From the NCBI GenBank assembly GCA_027001815.1, contig JALTLT010000147.1, positions 1-5,807 on the forward strand: 5,807 bases of DNA, written 5' to 3'. The first letter of the stretch is position 1, and each line of letters begins with the position of its first letter. Under the pieces are notes generated by a model. It did no database searches and was not told where the DNA came from. It worked only from the letters and a program-made list of their open reading frames with translations. This document shows, piece by piece, positions 1 to 5,631 of the stretch. Origin of the DNA: Gammaproteobacteria bacterium (GTDB taxonomy: Bacteria; Pseudomonadota; Gammaproteobacteria; JALTLT01). A program made the translations under genes and the position numbers.

Positions 1-692
1 TCCTCGAGCCCCAGTTCGTCATAGGCACGGGCCATCATCTCCAGCGCCTCCACCACGGCGGGCGTACGGTCATAGTGCTGGATCACATACTTGGCCCGGT
101 TGATCACCGCCACCCAGGCGCTGCGGCGCATGTAGTAGTCGGCCACCTGCAACTCGTAACGGGCCAGGATGTTGCGCAGAAAGATCATCCGCTGACGCGC
201 ATCCTCCGCATAGCGACTCGCGGGAAAGCGGCGCACCAGTTCGTCGAAATCGAAATAGGCCTCGCGGCGGATGGAGGGGTCCCGCTCCATCCGGGCGGAG
301 GGGAGCATCGCCTCCACGAAGCGGGAGCGGCGGTTGAAGTTGATCAGCCCGCGCAGATAGAGCATGTAGTCGAGATGGCGGTGACGGGGGTGGAGTTTCT
401 TGAATCGGTCGATGGCCGCGATCGCCGACTCGGGCTCCTCCTCCTTGTAGTAGGCATAGGCCACCTCGATCTGCGCCTGCTCGGAGTAGGTTCCGAAGGG
501 ATAGCGGGACTGGAGCTTCTCGAAATACTCGATGGCGTGGGTGTAGTTGCCCACCAGCAGCTCCTGGTGCGCCTCATGGTAGAGCTTCTCGACGCTCCAG
601 TCCTTGGTCTCGTCCTGTTCCTGCCAGGAGGCACAGCCGGCCATCACCAGGGCCAGCAGACCCGCGATCACGATTCGGTAGGGGATTTTCAT
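1..692 (-). CDS. bamD: BamD, outer-membrane protein assembly lipoprotein (3' end cut by window edge)
   Basis: BamD is the essential TPR lipoprotein of the BAM complex, anchored to the inner leaflet of the outer membrane, where it binds BamA and incoming beta-barrel proteins. The ATG (complement of 690-692) opens a frame that runs without a stop to the window edge, giving 230 residues; the E. coli protein has about 245, so only a short C-terminal tail is missing. Residues 1-19 form a lipoprotein signal peptide (K2, R6, then a hydrophobic core) ending in MAGC with the lipidated Cys at 20; Met at -3 is less usual than Leu. TPR-type helices follow: LYHEAHQELLVGNYTHAIEY (about 37-56), then RYPFGTYSEQAQ near 63-74, YAYYKEEEPESAIAAIDRF near 79-97, and the BamD-typical YLRGL (112-116), ARYELQVADYYMRRSAWVAV (177-196). 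These match E. coli BamD segments such as NRYPFGPYSQQ and AWVAVVNR. No clear Shine-Dalgarno precedes the ATG. The gene lies 97 nt downstream of a zinc-ribbon gene on the same strand. Confidence 0.95.
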   Translation of the reverse strand, partial: MKIPYRIVIAGLLALVMAGCASWQEQDETKDWSVEKLYHEAHQELLVGNYTHAIEYFEKLQSRYPFGTYSEQAQIEVAYAYYKEEEPESAIAAIDRFKKLHPRHRHLDYMLYLRGLINFNRRSRFVEAMLPSARMERDPSIRREAYFDFDELVRRFPASRYAEDARQRMIFLRNILARYELQVADYYMRRSAWVAVINRAKYVIQHYDRTPAVVEALEMMARAYDELGLE

Positions 693-701
693 GGTGCGCA
701 A

Positions 702-731
702 AGGGTAGCGCAAGGCGGCGGGGAGGGTAAA
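702..731 (-). promoter_or_regulatory. Possible weak sigma-70-type promoter for bamD
   Basis: On the minus strand TTTACC (complement of 726-731) stands 18 nt before TACCCT (complement of 702-707). These match the -35 and -10 consensus at 4 of 6 and 3 of 6 positions. The -10 ends only 9 nt before the bamD ATG, so a transcript from it would have almost no leader, which would fit the absence of a visible ribosome binding site. The match is weak and could be chance; bamD may instead be read through from the zinc-ribbon gene. Confidence 0.2.
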
Positions 732-751
732 GCGCGATGCGGCACCCATCC

Positions 752-773
752 CCGCCGGGGAACCGCCCGGCGG
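752..773 (-). other. Perfect 8-bp stem-loop between zinc-ribbon gene and bamD
   Basis: CCGCCGGG (752-759) and CCCGGCGG (766-773) are exact reverse complements around a 6-nt loop. In minus-strand direction the hairpin begins 16 nt after the stop codon of the zinc-ribbon gene. The position suits a terminator or an mRNA 3'-end stabiliser, but no T-run follows on either strand, so it does not qualify as a classical intrinsic terminator. It may reduce rather than block read-through into bamD. Confidence 0.45.
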
Positions 774-789
774 CCGGACGACTCCCCCT

Positions 790-1332
790 TCAGTCCGCCT
801 GCCCCGCCTCCCCGCCACGCCGGGACTTTCGCACGAAGGTGGTGCCGTGGCACTTGGGACACGGCGGAATGCGACCCGGACGGGAGAAATGGATCAGCTC
901 GCCACAGGCGGTACACTGGAGGGCTCCCGGACCGCTGATCTCGCCGGTGCGGTAGACGGCCGCCTCCCGGGCCTCCTCCTTGAGGCGCAACAGCTCCACC
1001 TCGGTGGGATCGGCGGCCTTGAAGAAGAACTCCAGGAGAGAGGCCTCGATCAGTTCCCGATCGATATAGAACCAGCCGGCCAGTTCGTGCCGCTCCTCCG
1101 CCAGGTAACGGCGCGCCTCCTCCAGGTCGCGCTTCACGTAGGCGGCCAGATTCTCCGCCTCCTCGCGGGTCAGCTCGCCCAGCTCCACCGCCCTGTCACG
1201 CGCATGGCCCACCGCCTCCTGCAGGCGGTCCACCTCCTCGCCCAGGTGATCCATCGCCTCGTGGACCCGCTCCACCATGGTGCGGTAGGCCTCGATCAGC
1301 CTCTCGCCGGCCGGTTCATGCTTGTCGTTCAT
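790..1332 (-). CDS. YbeL-like zinc-ribbon protein (DUF1451 family)
   Basis: This 180-residue protein belongs to the DUF1451 family typified by E. coli YbeL; no biochemical role is known to me. Residues 10-85 are charged and helical, probably coiled-coil (a heptad-like pattern around AMDHLGEEVDRLQEAV), with the family segment GELTREEAENLAAYVKRDLE at about 52-71. The C-terminus carries a zinc ribbon: Cys140-x2-Cys143 and Cys158-x2-Cys161 with a 14-residue loop, then a basic tail. E. coli YbeL shows the same CxxC/CPKC arrangement at its end and the same GELTR motif. There is no signal peptide or membrane segment, so it should be cytoplasmic. The start was chosen at the ATG complementary to 1330-1332, which has AGGAGA 7 nt upstream; the frame stays open further upstream, but that part has unstructured, Arg/Gly-rich composition. 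The gene diverges from leuS, as ybeL does in E. coli, which supports the assignment. Confidence 0.88.
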   Translation of the reverse strand: MNDKHEPAGERLIEAYRTMVERVHEAMDHLGEEVDRLQEAVGHARDRAVELGELTREEAENLAAYVKRDLEEARRYLAEERHELAGWFYIDRELIEASLLEFFFKAADPTEVELLRLKEEAREAAVYRTGEISGPGALQCTACGELIHFSRPGRIPPCPKCHGTTFVRKSRRGGEAGQAD

Positions 1333-1339
1333 CGTTCGC

Positions 1340-1345
1340 TCTCCT
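1340..1345 (-). promoter_or_regulatory. Shine-Dalgarno site that fixes the zinc-ribbon gene start
   Basis: AGGAGA (complement of 1340-1345) lies 7 nt before the ATG at 1332-1330. It is one of the clearest ribosome binding sites in the window and decides against the longer open frame that reaches 1440. Confidence 0.8.
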
Positions 1346-1365
1346 GGAAGTCTGCCCCTTCGCCT

Positions 1366-1377
1366 CCCCGATCGGGG
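1366..1377. repeat. 12-bp perfect palindrome CCCCGATCGGGG
   Basis: The 12 bases equal their own reverse complement. They sit 34-45 bp upstream of the zinc-ribbon gene start, in the divergent intergenic region, downstream of its possible promoter. An operator half-site pair is conceivable, but short GC palindromes are common in DNA this GC-rich, and no regulator is suggested by the neighbours. Confidence 0.4.
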
Positions 1378-1411
1378 GTCGCAGGATGCGGGGTCACCAT
1401 CTCCTCGTTCC

Positions 1412-1440
1412 ACCGTACGACACCCCGCCGGGGTCCGCAA
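1412..1440 (-). promoter_or_regulatory. Possible promoter of the zinc-ribbon gene with a palindrome in the spacer
   Basis: On the minus strand TTGCGG (complement of 1435-1440) and TACGGT (complement of 1412-1417) are 17 nt apart, the ideal spacing, though each matches only 3 of 6 consensus positions. The spacer contains ACCCC-GCC-GGGGT (1422-1434), an interrupted inverted repeat that fills most of the -35/-10 interval. A start near 1405 would give a leader of about 73 nt containing the palindrome at 1366-1377. The call is tentative. Confidence 0.25.
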
Positions 1441-1468
1441 GGGCGCGATCGACGCCAGTCACGGCAGG

Positions 1469-1498
1469 ATGACCCCCATGGGCCGGGTGCGGTATCCT
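1469..1498 (+). promoter_or_regulatory. Candidate sigma-70-type promoter for leuS-lptE-holA
   Basis: ATGACC (1469-1474) and TATCCT (1493-1498) match the -35 and -10 hexamers at 4 of 6 positions each, with an 18-nt spacer. Transcription would start near 1505. That is downstream of the upstream in-frame ATG at 1501, so if the promoter is real translation must begin at the ATG at 1546, after a leader of about 40 nt. No T-box, leucine leader peptide or attenuator is visible. Confidence 0.4.
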
Positions 1499-1532
1499 TG
1501 ATGCTTTTCGAGACAACCAAATCGACGGACAC

Positions 1533-1537
1533 GGTGA
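1533..1537 (+). promoter_or_regulatory. Weak Shine-Dalgarno for leuS
   Basis: GGTGA pairs with the 3' part of the anti-Shine-Dalgarno sequence and ends 8 nt before the ATG at 1546. It is modest, but no better site precedes the alternative ATG at 1501. Confidence 0.4.
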
Positions 1538-1545
1538 CCGCGGCG

Positions 1546-3996
1546 ATGCAAGAGTACAGACCCGAAGAGGTGGAGGCGGAAGCGCAGGCCTTCTGGGAAG
1601 AGAACCGCACCTTCGAGGTGAAGGAGGAGCCGGAGAAGGAGAAGTTCTACTGCCTCTCCATGTTTCCCTACCCCAGCGGCCGTCTGCACATGGGCCACGT
1701 GCGCAACTACACCATCGGCGACGTCATCTCCCGCTACCAGCGCATGCTGGGCAGGAACGTCCTGCAGCCCATGGGCTGGGACGCCTTCGGCCTGCCGGCG
1801 GAGAATGCAGCCCTCAAGAACCGGGTGCCACCGGCCCGCTGGACCTACCAGAACATCGACTACATGCGCGACCAGCTCAAGCGGCTCGGCTTCGGCTACG
1901 ACTGGAGCCGCGAGCTGGCCACCTGCCGCCCCGAGTACTACCGCTGGGAACAGTGGCTCTTCACCCGGCTGATGGAGAAAGGGCTGGTCTACCGCAAGAC
2001 GGCACCGGTCAACTGGTGCCCCAACGACCAGACGGTGCTGGCCAACGAGCAGGTGATCGAGGGGCGCTGCTGGCGCTGTGACAGCCAGGTGGAGCGGCGC
2101 GAGATCGCCCAGTGGTTCATGAAGATCACCGACTACGCCGAGGAGCTGCTGGAGGGCCTCGACCGCCTGGAGGGGTGGCCGGAGGCGGTACGCACCATGC
2201 AGCGCAACTGGATCGGCCGCTCGCGGGGGGTGGAGCTGGAGTTCGCCGTGGCCGACCGCGTCGACACCCTGACCGTCTTCACCACCCGCCCCGACACCCT
2301 CATGGGGGTCACCTACGTGGCGGTGGCCGCCGAACACCCTCTGGCCCGGCAGGCCGCCCTCGACAACCCCCACGTGGCCGCCTTCATCGAGGAGTGCCGC
2401 CGTGGCGAGACCTCCGAGGAGGCGATCGAGACCATGGAGAAGAAGGGTATCGCCACCGGTCTCTACGCCATCCATCCCATCACCCGCGAGGAGGTCCCCG
2501 TCTGGGTGGCCAACTTCGTGCTCATGAGCTACGGCACCGGAGCGGTGATGGCGGTCCCCGCCCACGACCAGCGCGACTGGGAGTTCGCCCGCAAGTACGG
2601 CCTGGAGATCCGCCAGGTGATCTTCCCGCGCGAGGGCGACGAGGCGGACGTGGGGCAGGGCGCCTACACCTCGCCCGGAGTGCTGCGCAATTCGGGCCAG
2701 TTCGACGGCCTCACCTCCGACGAGGCGTTCGACGCCATCGCCGACTTCCTGGAGTCGCAGGGGGTGGGGCGACGACGGGTCAACTACCGGCTGCGCGACT
2801 GGGGGGTCTCCCGCCAGCGTTACTGGGGGGCGCCGATCCCGGTCATCAACTGCCCCACCTGCGGAGCCCAGCCGGTGCCGGAAGAGGAGCTGCCGGTGGT
2901 ACTCCCCGAAGAGGTGGAGCTGCCGGATGCCGGCTCGCCCCTCAAGTCGATGCCCGAGTTCTACCGCACCACCTGTCCCCGCTGCGGCGGCGAGGCGGAA
3001 CGGGAGACCGACACCTTCGACACCTTCATGGAGTCCTCCTGGTACTACGCCCGCTACACCAGCCGCGACAACGACGGCGCCATGGTGGACGGGCGGGCCC
3101 GCTACTGGCTGCCGGTGGACCAGTACATCGGCGGCATCGAGCACGCCATCCTCCACCTCCTCTACGCCCGCTTCTTCCACCGCCTGATGCGTGACGAAGG
3201 GCTGGTGGAGGGGGACGAGCCCTTCACCAACCTGCTCACCCAGGGGATGGTGCTCAAGGATGGCGCCAAGATGTCCAAGTCCAAGGGCAACACCGTCGAT
3301 CCGGAGGAGATGATCGCCCGCTACGGTGCCGACACGGTGCGTCTCTTCATGATGTTCGCCGCCCCGCCCGAACAGTCCCTGGAGTGGTCGGACAGCGGCA
3401 TGGAGGGCGCCCACCGTTTCCTCAAGCGGCTCTGGCGCCGCACCATGGCCCATGTGGAGAAGGGGCCTGTGCCGACCCTCGACCCCGCCGCCCTCACCGC
3501 CGAACAGAGGGCGCTGCGCAACCGCACCCACCGCACCATCGCCAAGGCGAGCGACGACATCGGCCGCCGCTATACCTTCAACACCGCCATCGCCGCCGCC
3601 ATGGAGCTGCTCAACGAGACGGGCCGCTTCGAGGACGACTCACCCCAGGGCCGGGCCGTGGTGCAGGAGGCGCTGGAGGCACTGGTGCTGATCCTCTCGC
3701 CCATGGTGCCCCACATCACCCACGCCCTCTGGAAGGCCCTGGGCCACGACCAGGCGGTGGTGGATGCCCCCTGGCCGAAGGCGGATCCCGCCGCCATGGA
3801 GGAGGAGAGCATCCAGCTCGTGGTGCAGGTCAACGGCAAGTTGCGGGCACGCATCCGGGTACCCCGGGAGGCGAGCCGGGAGGCGATCGAGGAGACTGCG
3901 CTGGCCGACCCCAACGTGCAACGCTTCGTCACCCCCGAAAGCCTGCGCAAGGTGATCGTGGTGCCCGGCAAGCTGGTGAACATCGTGGCCAGATAG
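1546..3996 (+). CDS. leuS: Leucyl-tRNA synthetase (class I)
   Basis: LeuRS charges tRNA-Leu with leucine in the cytoplasm and hydrolyses mischarged products. The 816-residue frame carries the class I signatures HMGH (48-51) and KMSKS (575-579), plus DWGVSRQRYWG (418-428). The zinc peptide has Cys158, Cys175 and Cys178 (WCPN...CWRC), as in E. coli. The CP1 editing domain lies at roughly 225-415, with TTRPDT at 246-251 (Thr251 matches E. coli Thr252) and HDQRD ending at Asp344 (E. coli Asp345), so editing should be intact. A further CPTC/CPRCG pair (Cys436, 439, 477, 480) resembles the Thermus enzyme and is absent from E. coli. The leucine-specific insertion before KMSKS is missing (GMVLKDGAKMSKS is continuous), which accounts for the shorter length than E. 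coli's 860. The end VVPGKLVNIVA is the usual C-terminal domain. The start at 1546 gives MQEYRPEEVE, aligning with E. coli MQEQYRPEEIE; the in-frame ATG at 1501 would add 15 unconserved residues. Confidence 0.98.
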   Translation: MQEYRPEEVEAEAQAFWEENRTFEVKEEPEKEKFYCLSMFPYPSGRLHMGHVRNYTIGDVISRYQRMLGRNVLQPMGWDAFGLPAENAALKNRVPPARWTYQNIDYMRDQLKRLGFGYDWSRELATCRPEYYRWEQWLFTRLMEKGLVYRKTAPVNWCPNDQTVLANEQVIEGRCWRCDSQVERREIAQWFMKITDYAEELLEGLDRLEGWPEAVRTMQRNWIGRSRGVELEFAVADRVDTLTVFTTRPDTLMGVTYVAVAAEHPLARQAALDNPHVAAFIEECRRGETSEEAIETMEKKGIATGLYAIHPITREEVPVWVANFVLMSYGTGAVMAVPAHDQRDWEFARKYGLEIRQVIFPREGDEADVGQGAYTSPGVLRNSGQFDGLTSDEAFDAIADFLESQGVGRRRVNYRLRDWGVSRQRYWGAPIPVINCPTCGAQPVPEEELPVVLPEEVELPDAGSPLKSMPEFYRTTCPRCGGEAERETDTFDTFMESSWYYARYTSRDNDGAMVDGRARYWLPVDQYIGGIEHAILHLLYARFFHRLMRDEGLVEGDEPFTNLLTQGMVLKDGAKMSKSKGNTVDPEEMIARYGADTVRLFMMFAAPPEQSLEWSDSGMEGAHRFLKRLWRRTMAHVEKGPVPTLDPAALTAEQRALRNRTHRTIAKASDDIGRRYTFNTAIAAAMELLNETGRFEDDSPQGRAVVQEALEALVLILSPMVPHITHALWKALGHDQAVVDAPWPKADPAAMEEESIQLVVQVNGKLRARIRVPREASREAIEETALADPNVQRFVTPESLRKVIVVPGKLVNIVAR

Positions 3997-4527
3997 GTGA
4001 ACGGGACGGCCTTTTCCACCGGGGGACGAATGCTCCCCCTCCTGCTGGGCCTGACACTGGCCGCCACCCTGGCCGCCTGTGGCTTCCACCCGCGCGGCAT
4101 GGTGCGCATTCCTCCCCAGTGGACCCCGCTGGCCCTGGAGAGTCCCAGGGAGAGCAACCTGCTGCGTGATCTGCGCCGCTCCCTGGAGAGCGCGGGCATC
4201 CCCCTCGCCGAGGGGGATCGCCCCCCGGGCGCCGTCCTGAGCATCGAGGAGCGCCCCCTCCTGCGGCGGGTGCTGTCGGTGGGCAGCGACGGCCGGGCCC
4301 GCGAATACGAACTCACCCTCGGCGTCGCCGTCTCCCTCACCTCGGGGGATGGAGAGAGCCTGATGCCCCGCCGCCTCCTGCGCCTGCGGCGCGATCTCAC
4401 CTGGGACGAGGGTGACGTGCTGGGCAAGGCGGGCGAAGAGGCGATCATCCGCCAGGAGATGGAGCGGGATCTGGCGCGGCTGATCCTCCGTCAGGTGGAA
4501 CACACTCTGCGCGAGGAGAAGAGATGA
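3997..4527 (+). CDS. lptE: LptE, LPS-assembly lipoprotein
   Basis: LptE plugs the LptD barrel in the outer membrane and helps deliver lipopolysaccharide to the cell surface. The frame encodes 176 residues from a GTG directly after the leuS TAG. A lipoprotein signal peptide ends in LAAC with the lipidated Cys at 28, followed by GFHPRG, which corresponds to CGWHLR in E. coli LptE (usual family form CGFxLRG; Pro replaces Leu here). Later segments fit the family: SNLLRDLRRSLESAGIPL (about 53-70), REYELTLGVAVSL (about 101-113), and the C-terminal helix EEAIIRQEMERDLARLILRQ. E. coli LptE is 193 residues and has a longer low-complexity tail. The start is uncertain: ATG at 4030 has GGGGGA just upstream and gives 165 residues but a signal peptide with no positive charge, whereas the GTG start keeps Arg11 before the hydrophobic core. 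The leuS-lptE-holA order is standard in gammaproteobacteria and supports the call. Confidence 0.92.
   Translation: MNGTAFSTGGRMLPLLLGLTLAATLAACGFHPRGMVRIPPQWTPLALESPRESNLLRDLRRSLESAGIPLAEGDRPPGAVLSIEERPLLRRVLSVGSDGRAREYELTLGVAVSLTSGDGESLMPRRLLRLRRDLTWDEGDVLGKAGEEAIIRQEMERDLARLILRQVEHTLREEKR
4021..4026 (+). promoter_or_regulatory. Shine-Dalgarno-like site for alternative lptE start
   Basis: GGGGGA lies 3 nt (5 nt counted from the GGGG) before the internal ATG at 4030. The GTG at 3997 has no such site and would rely on re-initiation by ribosomes ending leuS. This is the main argument for the shorter LptE, against the charge argument for the longer one. Confidence 0.35.
4514..4518 (+). promoter_or_regulatory. 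Shine-Dalgarno for holA inside lptE
   Basis: AGGAG is followed by 5 nt and then the ATG at 4524. It lies within the last codons of lptE, so lptE and holA are translationally linked through both this site and the ATGA overlap at 4524-4527. Confidence 0.75.
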
Positions 4528-5561
4528 AGCTGTCGCCCCAGCAGCTCGAACCCCGGCTCCGCCGCGAGCTGCTGCCGGTCTGGGTGCTCACCGGCGACGA
4601 GCCGTTGCAGATGGAGGAGGGAGCGGACGCCATCCGCGCCGCCGCCCGCCAGGCGGGGTACACGGAGCGGGAGGTCCATCACGTGGAGCGGGGGTTCGAC
4701 TGGAACGGCCTGAGCGCCTCCGCCGGCAGCCTCTCCCTGTTCGGCGACCGCAAGCTGGTGGAGATCCGGCTGCGCAGCGGCACGCCCGGCGATGCCGGCA
4801 GCCGGGCCCTGCGCGCCTGGGCGGAGAATCCTCCCGCCGACACCCTGCTGTTGCTGATCCTGCCCAAGGTGGACAAGCGGACCCTCTCCACCGCCTGGAT
4901 GAAGGCCCTCGACCGGGTGGGCGCGGTGGTACAGGTCTGGCCGGTGGAGGGCAAGGCACTCCTCGCCTGGATCCGGACACGGATGCTGGCCGCCGACCTG
5001 CAACCGGCTCCGGAAGCGGTGCGGCTCCTCGCCGAACGGGTGGAGGGCAACCTGCTGGCCGCCGCCCAGGAGATCGAGAAGCTGCGCCTGCTCACCGGGG
5101 GCGGCCGTGTTGAGGCGGAGACGGTGGCCCGGGCGGTGGCCGATTCGGCCCGCTTCGACATCTTCGGCCTGGTGGACACCGCCCTGGCCGGCGAGGCGGG
5201 CCGCTGCGTGCGCATCCTCGACGGACTGCGCGCCGAGGGGGTGGCGCCGCCCCTGGTGCTGTGGGCCTTCGTGCGCGAGATCCGCAGCCTGGCCGGAATC
5301 TCTTCCCGCATCGCCGCCGGCGAGCGTCTCGACCCGGTATTGCGTGCCGCCCGGGTCTGGGACAAACGGCGCCCGGCCGTGCTCCACGCCCTGCACACCC
5401 ACCGGGGCCCCCGTGCATGGCAGCGGCTGCTGCGCCTCGCGGCACGCGCCGAACGGGTGATCAAGGGCGCCGAGCCGGGCAATCCCTGGGACGAATTGGT
5501 ACAATTGGGTCTTTCACTGGCGGGCAGGCCTCCGCTGGCGAGCCATCGGCGCGTCTCCTGA
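4524..5561 (+). CDS. holA: DNA polymerase III subunit delta (clamp loader)
   Basis: HolA is the clamp-opening subunit of the DNA polymerase III clamp loader; it binds and opens the beta sliding clamp so it can be placed on primed DNA. The product has 345 residues (E. coli 343). The N-terminal domain shows VWVLTGDEPLQMEEGADAIR (19-38), matching E. coli LLLGNDPLLLQESQDAVR. The clamp-binding motif is SLSLF at 69-73, with Leu72-Phe73 equivalent to E. coli Leu73-Phe74. EGNLLAAAQEIEKLRLL (174-190) and ARFDIFGLVDTALAGE (209-224) are family hallmarks of the middle domain, and VREIRSL (250-256) and RVWDKRRPAV (277-286) of the C-terminal collar domain. Like other delta subunits it shows no Walker A motif, as expected. 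It overlaps lptE by ATGA. The last codons (about 323-331) switch to AT-rich synonyms, unlike the rest of the gene, where a promoter-like element lies. Confidence 0.96.
   Translation: MKLSPQQLEPRLRRELLPVWVLTGDEPLQMEEGADAIRAAARQAGYTEREVHHVERGFDWNGLSASAGSLSLFGDRKLVEIRLRSGTPGDAGSRALRAWAENPPADTLLLLILPKVDKRTLSTAWMKALDRVGAVVQVWPVEGKALLAWIRTRMLAADLQPAPEAVRLLAERVEGNLLAAAQEIEKLRLLTGGGRVEAETVARAVADSARFDIFGLVDTALAGEAGRCVRILDGLRAEGVAPPLVLWAFVREIRSLAGISSRIAAGERLDPVLRAARVWDKRRPAVLHALHTHRGPRAWQRLLRLAARAERVIKGAEPGNPWDELVQLGLSLAGRPPLASHRRVS
5497..5505 (+). promoter_or_regulatory. Candidate extended -10 promoter inside holA, for proA
   Basis: TGGTACAAT fits the extended -10 form TGnTATAAT with a single mismatch. 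It sits in the only clearly AT-rich patch of the holA 3' end. No good -35 is visible 16-18 nt upstream, as is normal for extended -10 promoters. Transcription from about 5512 would give proA a leader of about 120 nt that includes the stem-loop at 5578-5605. The same bases form the inverted repeat AATTG-GTA-CAATT (5494-5506). It has not been tested experimentally. Confidence 0.4.
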
Positions 5562-5577
5562 AGCGTACGCCGTAGCC

Positions 5578-5605
5578 GCCGGGGTGCCTTCGTCACCCGC
5601 CCGGC
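5578..5605 (+). other. Stem-loop in the holA-proA gap
   Basis: GCCGGG (5578-5583) pairs with CCCGGC (5600-5605); inside it GTG (5584-5586) pairs with CAC (5594-5596) around a CCTTCGT loop, leaving a 3-nt bulge (5597-5599). An alternative pairing is GGGTG (5582-5586) with CACCC (5594-5598). No T-run follows, so an intrinsic terminator is unlikely. It starts 17 nt after the holA stop and may protect the mRNA end or lower expression of proA relative to holA. Confidence 0.4.
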
Positions 5606-5614
5606 ACGACCTCT

Positions 5615-5620
5615 GGAGAG
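5615..5620 (+). promoter_or_regulatory. Possible Shine-Dalgarno for proA
   Basis: GGAGAG ends 11 nt before the ATG at 5632, longer than ideal spacing. No better site or nearer in-frame start is visible, and the N-terminus from 5632 matches other ProA proteins. Confidence 0.45.
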
Positions 5621-5631
5621 ATCCCCAGCCC

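Noticed and set aside
75..938. 287-codon plus-strand frame across bamD and the end of the zinc-ribbon gene
   Set aside because: It is antisense to bamD, crosses two genes and their gap, and shows no domain.
1333..1440. N-terminal extension of the zinc-ribbon protein
   Set aside because: The extra 36 residues do not resemble the family, and a good AGGAGA site precedes the ATG at 1332.
847..1545. Long in-frame extension upstream of leuS
   Set aside because: The frame is open by chance opposite the zinc-ribbon gene. LeuRS homology begins at 1546, and a promoter-like element at 1469-1498 separates the two.
1499..1545. leuS leader peptide or attenuator
   Set aside because: No run of leucine codons, T-box or terminator-antiterminator pair is visible; the 15 codons from 1501 contain only one leucine.
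2112..3194. 360-codon plus-strand frame overlapping leuS
   Set aside because: Its product is dominated by Arg, Gly and Pro, a frame-shifted reading of leuS, with no separate start signal.
1459..3531. 690-codon open frame on the minus strand opposite leuS
   Set aside because: It lies wholly antisense to a firmly identified gene. Its translation is rich in Gly, Val, His and Leu with no recognisable motif, as expected when GC-rich third positions suppress stops on the opposite strand.
4491..5504. 337-codon open frame on the minus strand opposite holA (and another at 4679-5686)
   Set aside because: Both are antisense to holA, lack known motifs and have the low-complexity composition of shadow frames in high-GC DNA.
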